DNA of 64,000 nucleotides from Rhizobiales bacterium GAS188 (GTDB taxonomy: Bacteria > Pseudomonadota > Alphaproteobacteria > Rhizobiales > Beijerinckiaceae), in contig FNSS01000001.1 of the NCBI GenBank assembly GCA_900104855.1, positions 5,890,001-5,954,000 of the forward strand, read 5' to 3'. The notes beneath the pieces are model-generated. The model was not told the origin of the DNA, made no database searches, and saw only the letters and a program-made list of their open reading frames with translations. Both the position numbers and the translations under genes were made by a program. Positions 33,686-41,126 of this stretch are shown piece by piece (within the stretch, counting starts at the first letter, position 1; every line of letters starts with the position of its first letter).

Positions 33686-34381
33686 ATGACCCAGCCCGCA
33701 CTTCACCTCGTCAGCCACCATCTCTGCCCTTATGTGCAGCGCGCCGCGATTGCGCTGATGGAAAAGGGCGTGCCGTTCGAGCGGCAGATGATCGATCTTT
33801 CCGACAAGCCCGAATGGTTCAAGGCGATCTCGCCGCTCGGCAAGGTGCCGCTCTTGCGTGTCGCGAGGCCCGGCCGGGACGACGCCGTGCTGTTCGAGAG
33901 CAATGTGATCTGCGAATATATCGACGAGACGCAATCGGGTCCAAGACTGCATCCGGCCGACCCGTTGGAGCGGGCCCGGCATCGCGCCTGGATGGAATTC
34001 GGCTCGGCGATCTTGTCCGACATCTGGGGCCTCGAGACGGCGAAAGAGCCTGAGCTTCTGGAAGCGAAGCGCAAGGCGACGGCGGAGAAATTCGCGCGGG
34101 TCGAGGAGGCTCTCGGCAAGGGCGCTCATTTAGGCCCCTATTTCGCCGGCGAGCGTTTCAGCCTCGTCGATGCCGTGTTCGGGCCGGTCTTCCGCTATTT
34201 CGACCTGTTCGACACGCTGGCCAACCTGCAGGTTTTCGCCGGCACTCCCAAAGTTTGCGCCTGGCGGGCGGCGTTGGCGGAGCGGCCGAGCGTGCGGCTC
34301 GCCGTCGAGCCGGATTATGGCGAGCGCCTGCGTGCCTTCCTGGTCCGGCACGACGCGCATCTCCTCAAGCTCGCCGCATGA
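33686..34381 (+). CDS. Glutathione S-transferase family protein
   Basis: A 231-residue protein. The ATG at 33686 follows AAGGAGACCG. Residues 1-80 are a thioredoxin-like domain with SHHLCPYVQRAAIALMEKGV (Cys14-Pro in the active-site turn), PLGKVPLL (cis-Pro) and ESNVICEYIDE (gamma-glutamyl binding Glu-Ser). The rest is the all-helical C-terminal domain with FSLVDAVFGPVFRYFD (N-capping box region). It resembles the omega/beta-type bacterial enzymes, conjugating or reducing electrophiles with glutathione in the cytoplasm. It is divergent from a LysR regulator. Confidence 0.9.
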   Translation: MTQPALHLVSHHLCPYVQRAAIALMEKGVPFERQMIDLSDKPEWFKAISPLGKVPLLRVARPGRDDAVLFESNVICEYIDETQSGPRLHPADPLERARHRAWMEFGSAILSDIWGLETAKEPELLEAKRKATAEKFARVEEALGKGAHLGPYFAGERFSLVDAVFGPVFRYFDLFDTLANLQVFAGTPKVCAWRAALAERPSVRLAVEPDYGERLRAFLVRHDAHLLKLAA

Positions 34382-34400
34382 AGGCGCGCGCAATAGGACC

Positions 34401-34463
34401 GCGACCATCCTGGTCGCCCTTCTTCCCAGGGCCGCGCGGTGGGACCGCGACCGTCCCGGTCGC
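34401..34463 (+). repeat. Two near-identical hairpins upstream of the SMR gene
   Basis: GCGACC-ATCCT-GGTCGC (34401-34417) and GCGACC-GTCCC-GGTCGC (34447-34463), each preceded by GGACC and followed by CCCTT. They lie 100-160 bases before the SMR start. The loops lack the ACGR motif of the guanidine-II riboswitch, so no riboswitch is claimed. Confidence 0.7.
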
Positions 34464-34562
34464 CCTTTCTCTCGCGGCCCCGCCGGTCTCGCGGGTTGCA
34501 AGAGCGGGCGAGGACCCCCGCGGTCCCAGGGCGCGGACGTCCGCCTTCCCGGAGGAGGCAGG

Positions 34563-34892
34563 ATGAGCCCGTCTCTCGCCTGGGGCGCCCTGGTGATCGC
34601 CGGCCTCCTCGATGTCGCCTGGGCGATCTCGATGAAATATGCGCAAGGCTATACGCGCCTCGGCTGGAGCCTCACCTCGCTCGTGCTGCTCGCAGCCTTC
34701 GTGTTCCTGCTCGGGCGCGCCCTCGAGGCCCTGCCGGTCGGGACCGCCTATGCGGTGTGGACCGGAATTGGCGCCGTCGGCACCGTGCTCATGGGCGTCG
34801 TGCTGTTCGGCGAGTCGCTCGACCCGATCCGCATCGGCGGCATCGTCTGCGTCATGGCCGGCATCGTGGCGCTCAAGCTCGCGCCGGTGTAG
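34563..34892 (+). CDS. Small multidrug resistance (SMR/SugE-like) protein with Asp at the catalytic site
   Basis: A 109-residue protein with four transmembrane helices, the size and layout of EmrE/SugE dimeric exporters. The ATG at 34563 follows GGAGGAGGCAGG. TM1 reads AGLLDVAWAISMKYAQGYTR. The aligned residue in nearly all SMR proteins is Glu (Glu14 of EmrE), which binds both proton and substrate; here it is Asp17. The SugE-like 'WAxxxKYxxGxT' pattern suggests guanidinium or quaternary amine export, but the Asp makes that uncertain. Two hairpins lie upstream; the next gene is on the far side of a palindromic repeat. Confidence 0.88.
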   Translation: MSPSLAWGALVIAGLLDVAWAISMKYAQGYTRLGWSLTSLVLLAAFVFLLGRALEALPVGTAYAVWTGIGAVGTVLMGVVLFGESLDPIRIGGIVCVMAGIVALKLAPV

Positions 34893-34898
34893 CGCCTA

Positions 34899-35040
34899 AC
34901 CCTCTCCCGCCACTTGAGGCGGGAGAGGGTGGCGAGACGCAGTCGAGCCGGGTGAGGGACGCCGGTGAAGCGCTCAACCGCCCCTCATCCGCCTCGCAAG
35001 GGCTCGGCACCTTCTCCCGCGAAAGGGCGGGAGAAGGTAA
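34899..35040. repeat. CTTCTCCCGC/GGATGAGGG dispersed repeat
   Basis: Composite of short inverted GC stems (CCCTCTCCCGCCACTTGAGG with its complement, and CCTTCTCCCGC with GCGGGAGAAGG) joined by GGTGAGGGACGCCGGTGAAG words. It lies after the SMR gene and could serve as a bidirectional terminator. Confidence 0.85.
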
Positions 35041-35218
35041 AGCGCCCAAAGCCTATGCATCTTGCCCAGTATCGTTGCCGGCAATGAACATGTCTTATTC
35101 CTGAAATATCTGCCGATTAATGAGGCAGTCTGCCGTCTTGTTCGAATCGGGCCCTTATGAGATCGTCTCTCTCGAGCAAGCTGAAGCGTCGAGGTGAGAT
35201 TTTCGGGGACCAACTGCG

Positions 35219-35923
35219 ATGATCATCGGCGTCCTGAATCAGAAGGGCGGCGTCGGCAAGACGACCGTCGCCATCAATCTCGCGGCGACGCTTGCAGGTT
35301 CAGGCCCCCGCGTGCTTCTGGTCGACGCCGATCCGCAGGGGAGCGCGCTCGCCTGGTCGAGCACGCGCGAGCGGCAGCCGCTCTTTGCCGTGGTGGGCAT
35401 GGCCAAACCGAGCCTGCATCGCGAGCTTCCGGGCCTCGCCAAGGATTACGACTATGTGCTGATCGACGGCGCGCCGCGCGTCAACGATCTCGGGCGGGCC
35501 GCGATCCTCGCGAGCGACCTCGTGCTGATCCCGGTGCAGCCCTCGCCCTATGATGTGTGGGCGGCGGCCGACACGGTCGAGCTGATCCGCGAGGCGCGGC
35601 AGTACAAGCCAAACCTCAAGGCCGCCTTCGTCATCAACCGCATGATCGCCCGAACCGCGATCGGCCGCGACGCTGCGACGGCGCTCGCCCAGTTCGACGA
35701 TGTGCCGGTGCTCGCCGCCATGCTGGTCCAGCGCGTCATCTATGCGGAGAGCGCCGCCAAGGGCCTCGCCGTGATCGAGGCCGCGCCTTCGAGCGACGCC
35801 GCGCGCGAGCTGGCCGAGCTGGCGAAGCAGGTGCTGGGCGAGCAGGAGAAATCGAGCAAGGTCGTTGCGAGGAAGGCTTTGGCGAGCAAGTCGCTGTCTG
35901 GAAGGAAAGGGAAGGCCGCATGA
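35219..35923 (+). CDS. parA: ParA family ATPase
   Basis: A 234-residue ATPase. It has the deviant Walker A KGGVGKTT (residues 9-16), LLVDADPQGSALAWS (Walker A' Asp), DYVLIDGAPR (Walker B) and a basic C-terminal tail (KVVARKALASKSLSGRKGKA). It is the short ParA type, lacking an N-terminal helix-turn-helix, seen on plasmids, integrated elements and in protein-positioning systems. No ParB or parS was recognised; instead it overlaps (ATGA) a 125-residue protein of unknown type. A chromosomal orphan ParA pair that positions a protein cargo, or a plasmid relic, are both possible. Confidence 0.9.
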   Translation: MIIGVLNQKGGVGKTTVAINLAATLAGSGPRVLLVDADPQGSALAWSSTRERQPLFAVVGMAKPSLHRELPGLAKDYDYVLIDGAPRVNDLGRAAILASDLVLIPVQPSPYDVWAAADTVELIREARQYKPNLKAAFVINRMIARTAIGRDAATALAQFDDVPVLAAMLVQRVIYAESAAKGLAVIEAAPSSDAARELAELAKQVLGEQEKSSKVVARKALASKSLSGRKGKAA

Positions 35924-36297
35924 CGAAGAAGACCGTGCCGTTCAAGATGCCGGCGAAGCCCACGCCCCGTCCCGGAGACAAGCGACCGGATCTCCCTCCC
36001 AATGGAAAACCAGCCGCCCCGATCTCGCTGCAGGCGAGGCGCGAGGCCGCTCATGCCGTTCCCGTTGAGCCGGACCAATGGGTGCAGCACCGCGACGGCG
36101 TCGTCGAAGCCGACCCCATGTCCATCAAGCTCACGACACGACCCTACGCGCCGGCAGCGCCGTGGAGCCTCATGATCGACCTTTCGGCCGAGCGGGACCT
36201 GCGGGATGTCATGGCTCTCGCGCTCCTCGTGCCGCCGATGCTGGGGTGGTACTGGGTGTTCAACGTGATGAACCGGTATTGGGGCCAATTCGGGTGA
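35920..36297 (+). CDS. ParA-linked small membrane protein
   Basis: A 125-residue protein whose ATG overlaps the parA stop by four bases, so the two are translationally coupled. The first 60 residues are basic and Pro-rich (MTKKTVPFKMPAKPTPRPGD) and probably disordered. The C-terminal part (APWSLMIDLSAERDLRDVMA then LALLVPPMLGWYWVFNVMNR) ends in one hydrophobic helix. This looks like a membrane-anchored partner or cargo adapter for ParA; that is inferred from position only. A degraded copy of its last 50 codons lies 600 bases downstream. Confidence 0.65.
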   Translation: MTKKTVPFKMPAKPTPRPGDKRPDLPPNGKPAAPISLQARREAAHAVPVEPDQWVQHRDGVVEADPMSIKLTTRPYAPAAPWSLMIDLSAERDLRDVMALALLVPPMLGWYWVFNVMNRYWGQFG

Positions 36298-36303
36298 GCC
36301 GCG

Positions 36304-36400
36304 TTCCTTTCCTTCTCCCGCGCTTGCGGGAGAAGGTGCCGAGCTCTTGCGAGGCGGATGAGGGACGCCGTTGAAGCGCTCCACCATGCCTCATCCGCTT
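36304..36400. repeat. CTTCTCCCGC/GGATGAGGG dispersed repeat
   Basis: CCTTCTCCCGCGCTTGCGGG with GAGAAGG completing the stem, followed by GAGGCGGATGAGGGACGCCG. Same family as 34899-35040. Confidence 0.8.
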
Positions 36401-36421
36401 GAGGCGGCAACGGCACGACCC

Positions 36422-36844
36422 ATGCTCACAAAAATGCGAACCGTCCTCGCCCTCGTCGTGACGATGTCCTCAGGCGGACCCGTGATCGCGATCGAAAAAT
36501 GCCCCGTCAACGACATCGATTCAGAGAAGGCCGGGTCCTACGCGAAGGCGGTCGAAGCCGCCCTGCGCAAGGCGCCGAATTGCGAACGGGCGTACAGAAT
36601 GCTCGAAGCCTGCCAGCTCGGTTCGACCGCGGACAATGCGCTCTCCGTTACCGTGCAATCGAAATGCGAGCCGATGTTCATTGACAAGGCCGATGCCGCC
36701 ACAAAGAAGGCCTACAAAAGGGCACAGCTCCGCTGCGACAAGATCGCGGAGAGAAATTCGGGCACGATGTACCAATCCTTTGCGGCAGTCTGTCTGGCCG
36801 GCGCCGCGCGCGACTTCGCCCGCAAATATTCCGGCGCGAAGTAG
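36422..36844 (+). CDS. Hypothetical periplasmic protein, Cys-containing
   Basis: A 140-residue protein (start ATG at 36422, with another ATG four codons later). A signal peptide covers about residues 1-27 (VLALVVTMSSGGPVIA). The mature part is helical, with four or five cysteines in spaced positions (EKCPVND, APNCERAYRMLEACQLGS, QSKCEP, QLRCDK, AAVCLAGA), which probably form disulfides. No family was recognised. It sits between the ParA-linked gene and its degraded duplicate, and so may be a gene caught in a local duplication. Confidence 0.6.
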   Translation: MLTKMRTVLALVVTMSSGGPVIAIEKCPVNDIDSEKAGSYAKAVEAALRKAPNCERAYRMLEACQLGSTADNALSVTVQSKCEPMFIDKADAATKKAYKRAQLRCDKIAERNSGTMYQSFAAVCLAGAARDFARKYSGAK

Positions 36845-36879
36845 CTATACCCGCTTTTCGATCTCAGCCCCTTTTCGAT

Positions 36880-37041
36880 TGGATGCGCGGGCCGGCAGCG
36901 CCGTGGAGCTTCACGATCGACCTTTCGGCCGAACGGGATCTCCAGGACGTCATGGCTCTTGCGATTCTCGTTCCGCCGATATTGGGGTGGTACTGGGTGT
37001 TCAATGTGATGATACCGGTATTGGGGCCAATTCGGGTGAGC
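36880..37041 (+). pseudogene. Degenerate duplicate of the ParA-linked gene 3' end
   Basis: Encodes RGPAAPWSFTIDLSAERDLQ then DVMALAILVPPILGWYWVFN, matching residues about 75-120 of the 35920-36297 protein, with scattered synonymous and nonsynonymous changes and a small indel near the end (GATGATACCGG versus GATGAACCGG). No start region is present, so only the 3' part was copied. Confidence 0.85.
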
Positions 37042-37061
37042 GGTCTCAATCGGCGCTGGCG

Positions 37062-37205
37062 CGCTTTCCTTCTCCCGCTCTTGGGCGGGAGAAGGTGCCC
37101 GAACGCAGTGAGGGCGGATGAGGGACGCCGTTGAAGTGCTCCACGGCCCCTCATCCGCCTCGGCTTCGCCTCGGTACGTTCTCCCGCGAAGGGCGCGAGA
37201 AGGTG
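37062..37205. repeat. CTTCTCCCGC/GGATGAGGG dispersed repeat
   Basis: Two GC stems (CCTTCTCCCGCTCTTGGGCG plus GGAGAAGG; CGTTCTCCCGCGAAGGGCGC plus GAGAAGG) around GGATGAGGGACGCCGTTGAA and CCCTCATCCGCC. Confidence 0.85.
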
Positions 37206-37277
37206 ATTCCTATGAGGCGACTTTCAGATATTGCAGTTAGGGCGCCCGTCGCTTATTTTGGTGACAAAGGAGACGCC

Positions 37278-37716
37278 ATGACCGCTCAGGTGCTCCGGTT
37301 CATTGAACTTTCGGATAGGGACCGGAAGCGGGCCAAGTCGCCGCCCAAACTGGCCAAGGGCGATGACGTCGAGGTTCGCATCAGGCACCGAGCCGGCAAG
37401 GAGCGCACCGTGCCCCTGCCGCCGCGGGCGGCCGCGCTCGTCGAAGCTCTGCTCGATCACCTGCTCCGCGGTGAGCGTGTCGCCGTTCTCGGGGAGGATC
37501 AGGAACTGACGCCGAACGAGGCGGCCAGCATCCTCGGCATGTCCCGGCCTCTGATCGTTCATCGTATGGATGTGGGCGACCTGCCGTTTCGCTATGTCGG
37601 CAAGCACCGCAGGACCAGGCTGAAGGATGTGCTTGGCGAAGATCGACACGCAGCAGGCAGCGCTTGCCGAGCTGGCCGAAGACACCGAATCGCTCATGAA
37701 CGAGCATGGCCTTTAG
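37278..37716 (+). pseudogene. Excisionase-type antitoxin with one-base frameshift
   Basis: The ATG at 37278 follows AAAGGAG. The protein (about 145 residues when corrected) carries a helix-turn-helix of the excisionase/antitoxin type (ELTPNEAASILGMSRPLIVH, then DLPFRYVGKHRRTRLKDVL). After codon 120 an extra G at 37635-37636 throws the frame; the other frame continues AKIDTQQAALAELAEDTESL and ends MNEHGL-stop at 37716, the normal antitoxin tail that binds the PIN toxin. The stop overlaps the ATG of a PIN toxin fragment, the usual arrangement of these pairs. Confidence 0.75.
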
Positions 37717-37804
37717 CCTGCTAATCGCCGTCTACGACGCCTGCGTTCTCTATCCCTTCCACCTTCGCAATCTGCTTATTCTTGCTCGAAGCCATGGCTG
37801 CTGA
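37706..37804 (+). pseudogene. PIN-domain toxin, 5' fragment cut by the defence cassette
   Basis: The frame from the ATG at 37706 reads MAFSLLIAVYDACVLYPFHL then RNLLI, the exact N-terminus of a PIN RNase toxin family (VYDAxVLYPxxLRxLL, with the first catalytic Asp). After about 25 codons it runs into unrelated sequence, the complement of the DUF499 gene end, and stops at 37804. The C-terminal 130 residues, with the remaining acidic residues, are not seen at the other side of the cassette. So the toxin is inactivated, and its end marks the junction near 37770. Confidence 0.75.
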
Positions 37805-40800
37805 ACTTCAGGGTCCGGCTATTCTCAGTGACAGTCCGAACGACATTGTCAGGGGCGCCCGAAGGAATTTGCGCCGAAATCTCCAGTGTCACAGTGACCT
37901 CAGAGCCAACCAGCCCCGCCAGGTGGGCGATGACTTCATTTGCGATTTGCCCTGCATCACGACCGACTCTGGTCGCGTCCGGGAACGTGAACGTCCCGTG
38001 GAAACGCTTCGGTCTGGATGCGGCTGCCGGATGCCCTTTCGCCCCTTCCTCCGCGACACCACCCGCAGTCGCAGAGCTATCGCGTAGCAATATCGTATCG
38101 CTCTCTCCTTCGGCTCGTGCAGGCGGCTTAGCGTTCGCCTCCGCCTCCAACTGTTTTTGCGCAATATCAGGTTTGACAAGCAGGTCGGATCGGCTATCGG
38201 CGGATACAGCAACAACCTGCCCGCACCGCAATCCGCGATATCGCCCATTCGCCTCGTCGTAGCCTTCGGCGAACGCAAATGAGTCCTTGCCCCAGGTCAG
38301 CAACCCGAGTCCATCTCGAACAGCCTGGAATAAAACCTCGGGCTCCTTCAGCCGGGGCAAATAGAGGTAGCGGGCGAAGTCCTCGACTAATTGCTTGATG
38401 GGTACATGATCGCCGCGCCAAAGCGGCACGCGGTCAAGCTCCATGCGTAACCGGGTCCCCGCGAACCCGGTAAGCAACAATTCGTCGTTGCGAAGCTTCT
38501 TGCCGGCACGGACGGCCAGCGCGTCCTGCCCGGAAAGCCGCAGTGCCTGCCACTCGACAGGCGATTGCGGAGACGCCTGTACCGGGACCAGCAGCCACTG
38601 ATAGGTTTCAGGCACACGCGCCGTGACGACACCATCAGCGGCGGTCTTCTGCGTCTCTGCCTGTTTCACCTGCTGAGGATCGAGATTGAGAGTGACTTTC
38701 TCGTCCAGGATCGACTCCCATGCGAGATAGCGGCGAGCAGCCTCGTCGAGATCCTGCAGGCGCGTTTTGTCTGCTGCGAGAAACACGAGCGTGTTGCGGT
38801 AGAGGCGCGGTGTGTTACCCCGCGACTCGAACATCGTTTTGGCCACGACCTCTGCGGCGCAGCCTGGCTCCTTGCTGTAGGGGTGATCGACCCCGAGCAC
38901 GACCAGTCGCGCATCGAGATCGTCGGGCACGTCCTGCCCCGACTGCGGCATCGGGTGGATGCGGCTGAAATCCCCCTTGCGCTCCAAATCCTTGCGCAGG
39001 CGTCGATCGAGCTCGTGCACCACCTTGTCCGGATCACGCTTGAGCTGCTCGGCGCGATCCTCCGCCAGCTTGGTCACTGTAGGCTGCGTAGAGTACCAAT
39101 AGCGCGGCCCGTCCTGGTAGAGGTAGGTGGCGGCGCCGGCCAGACGCCGCAGCGCATCTCCAAAGACCGCCGGCGACTCGCTCGGCATGACACAGCCGAG
39201 CTTCACGCGCCGGTCTTCCAGGCCTCGATGTGCCGCCTGGGTAAGCGGGGCCGAGCCCAGATAGATGGCGCGCGCCACGCGCCGGCTTGCCGCGAATTTG
39301 CCAAGGTTCGGCACCTCGGCATCCAGTCGAAGCGGGAGCGAGCTTGGGCCGTCCACATCCTTCTCGATCACCGGCACCCAATTGTCCGAGAGATAGCGCG
39401 TCAACTCGAATTGCACCCGCGGATCGTCGATCGAAATATTCGCCGGCAAGATGAGCGGGTTCCGGTCGCCTTTCTCCCACAGGCTGTGAATCACGGCCGC
39501 CATCAGGCGCAACACGCCCCGGGTACGCTGGAACTTCACCAGCGTCGACCAATCCGTGTAGAGGCGGTCGAAGATCTCCGGATGGATCGGATAAGCCGCC
39601 TTGATCCGCTTCTCATAGTCGGCGTCGCGGCACTCGGGCGGGAACTCCTGATGCTGCGTCCGATAAAGGTCTGCGAAGGCGCGTGCCACCACGTCGCGAT
39701 CCTTGAATTGCGCCGGATCGGTCATCGGCTCGAACAACCGGCGGCGCACGATCTCGAAACCCTCCTCGGCGCTCGCGGGTCGCCACGAAGACTCCACGCG
39801 GCCGACCACGTTCCGGAGCCGATCGAGAGCCTCGCGACCGCGCTGGCCGCCTACCTCGACATCGTCGGCCTGGGTATGCGGCGACCCCGCGGTGTCCGAG
39901 GCGGGAAGGCTGATCACCAGCAGACAGTTCTTCGCGAGCTTCGCCGACTCGGTCAGCACCTGGGCAAAGCTGAATTGTGTCTCGAAGCCGCCCGCCGGCA
40001 GGTCACTCTGATCGTGGAGTTGGCGCGCATAGGCGACCCACTCATCGATCAAGATCAGACATGGTCCGTACTCGGTGAACAGTTCACGCAGCACATCGCC
40101 AGGGCTGGTGGCCTTTTCATCGTCGGCCTTTATCCGGGCGAAGGCCTTCTTGCCGCCGAGCTGCCAGGCGAGCTCACCCCATAGCGTGCGCACGACGGTG
40201 CCGTCCGGTTTGGTGGACGGATTGCCGGGTGAGATCTTGTTGCCGACCAGCACCACGCGCTTGGCGGTCGGCAGCTGATTTGCTCCGGCCTCCTGCATGA
40301 CAGCGTCGATACCCGCCAGCTCCGTGGGCAAAATGCCGGAAAACAGATGGTAGAGAGCCAGCATCGAGTGCGTCTTGCCGCCACCGAAATTGGTCTGCAG
40401 CTGCACGACCGGGTCTCCACCCTCGCCAGCGAGACGCCGCACGGCGCCAACCAGCATCCCTCTCAGACTGTCGGTCAGATAAGTACGGCGAAAGAACTCG
40501 ACCGGGTTCTTGTACTCGGCAGTGCCTTCGCCGAGATGCACCTGCCACAGATCGGCTGCGAACTCGGCCTGCTGATAGCGGCCGCTCGCCACGTCCTTAT
40601 GCGGCGTCACCACCTCGCGCCAGGGCTTGAGGTTGCCGGTAGCTTGGCTCTCGATGGCGGTGCCGGCGCTCTTGCGCTTTTCGCCGCGCACCTGCTCGTC
40701 AAAGATGAGCCGCCTCAGCTCCATCTTCATCTTGCCGACCTCGTCGGCCTGTGGTGCGGAGACGGCGGTCAGGAGCCTCGAGACGGAGTCTAGGGCACGG

Positions 40801-41126
40801 TCGGCATCATCACCGGAGAACGGAGTCTGGTGCGCCCAACGATTGCGTGCATCGATCAGCTCGTTCACCAGGCTGCGTTCCGCCTTGCCCAGCGTCTTCC
40901 GAAAGACGTCACCCCAGGTCCGATCCATGATGACCAACTGCACCGCGACGTCCTGCATCGCGTCGCCCTTCCCGCCGCCCAGTCGAGTATCGTTGAGAAC
41001 CTCCTTCACCTCGGAAGCCCAGCGGTCGCCATGATAAGTTTTCAGTTCGCGCTCTACGAACGGACGAAGGCCCTCCTTGAGCAGCTCGAGCGCCCTGCCG
41101 ACGCGTTCATGGTTGCTGATCGCCAC
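37776..41126 (-). CDS. Defence-type ATPase: Swt1-like HEPN domain plus DUF499
   Basis: A 1116-residue protein. Residues 1-125 are a Swt1-family HEPN domain with IDARNRWAHQ (Arg94, His99), the RX4H signature of HEPN ribonucleases. A P-loop follows: NFGGGKTHS (Walker A, residues 246-254) and CLILIDEWVAYA (Walker B, Asp361-Glu362), both typical of DUF499 ATPases in DISARM/Hma-like phage-defence operons. The remaining 700 residues are largely uncharacterised and end with a Ser/His-rich tail. It is the last gene of the operon and overlaps the CBS-HEPN gene by 20 bases. Expected role: nucleotide-driven sensing or remodelling, with possible RNA cleavage during infection; inference. Confidence 0.85.
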   Translation of the reverse strand: MAISNHERVGRALELLKEGLRPFVERELKTYHGDRWASEVKEVLNDTRLGGGKGDAMQDVAVQLVIMDRTWGDVFRKTLGKAERSLVNELIDARNRWAHQTPFSGDDADRALDSVSRLLTAVSAPQADEVGKMKMELRRLIFDEQVRGEKRKSAGTAIESQATGNLKPWREVVTPHKDVASGRYQQAEFAADLWQVHLGEGTAEYKNPVEFFRRTYLTDSLRGMLVGAVRRLAGEGGDPVVQLQTNFGGGKTHSMLALYHLFSGILPTELAGIDAVMQEAGANQLPTAKRVVLVGNKISPGNPSTKPDGTVVRTLWGELAWQLGGKKAFARIKADDEKATSPGDVLRELFTEYGPCLILIDEWVAYARQLHDQSDLPAGGFETQFSFAQVLTESAKLAKNCLLVISLPASDTAGSPHTQADDVEVGGQRGREALDRLRNVVGRVESSWRPASAEEGFEIVRRRLFEPMTDPAQFKDRDVVARAFADLYRTQHQEFPPECRDADYEKRIKAAYPIHPEIFDRLYTDWSTLVKFQRTRGVLRLMAAVIHSLWEKGDRNPLILPANISIDDPRVQFELTRYLSDNWVPVIEKDVDGPSSLPLRLDAEVPNLGKFAASRRVARAIYLGSAPLTQAAHRGLEDRRVKLGCVMPSESPAVFGDALRRLAGAATYLYQDGPRYWYSTQPTVTKLAEDRAEQLKRDPDKVVHELDRRLRKDLERKGDFSRIHPMPQSGQDVPDDLDARLVVLGVDHPYSKEPGCAAEVVAKTMFESRGNTPRLYRNTLVFLAADKTRLQDLDEAARRYLAWESILDEKVTLNLDPQQVKQAETQKTAADGVVTARVPETYQWLLVPVQASPQSPVEWQALRLSGQDALAVRAGKKLRNDELLLTGFAGTRLRMELDRVPLWRGDHVPIKQLVEDFARYLYLPRLKEPEVLFQAVRDGLGLLTWGKDSFAFAEGYDEANGRYRGLRCGQVVAVSADSRSDLLVKPDIAQKQLEAEANAKPPARAEGESDTILLRDSSATAGGVAEEGAKGHPAAASRPKRFHGTFTFPDATRVGRDAGQIANEVIAHLAGLVGSEVTVTLEISAQIPSGAPDNVVRTVTENSRTLKFSSHGFEQE

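Noticed and set aside
34382-34562. Guanidine riboswitch upstream of the SMR gene
   Set aside because: Twin hairpins are present but lack ACGR loops, and the ykkC-type (guanidine-I) motif words were not found.
35219-36297. Plasmid backbone or replication origin
   Set aside because: ParA is present, but no ParB, parS, replication initiator or iteron repeats were seen; the surroundings look chromosomal.
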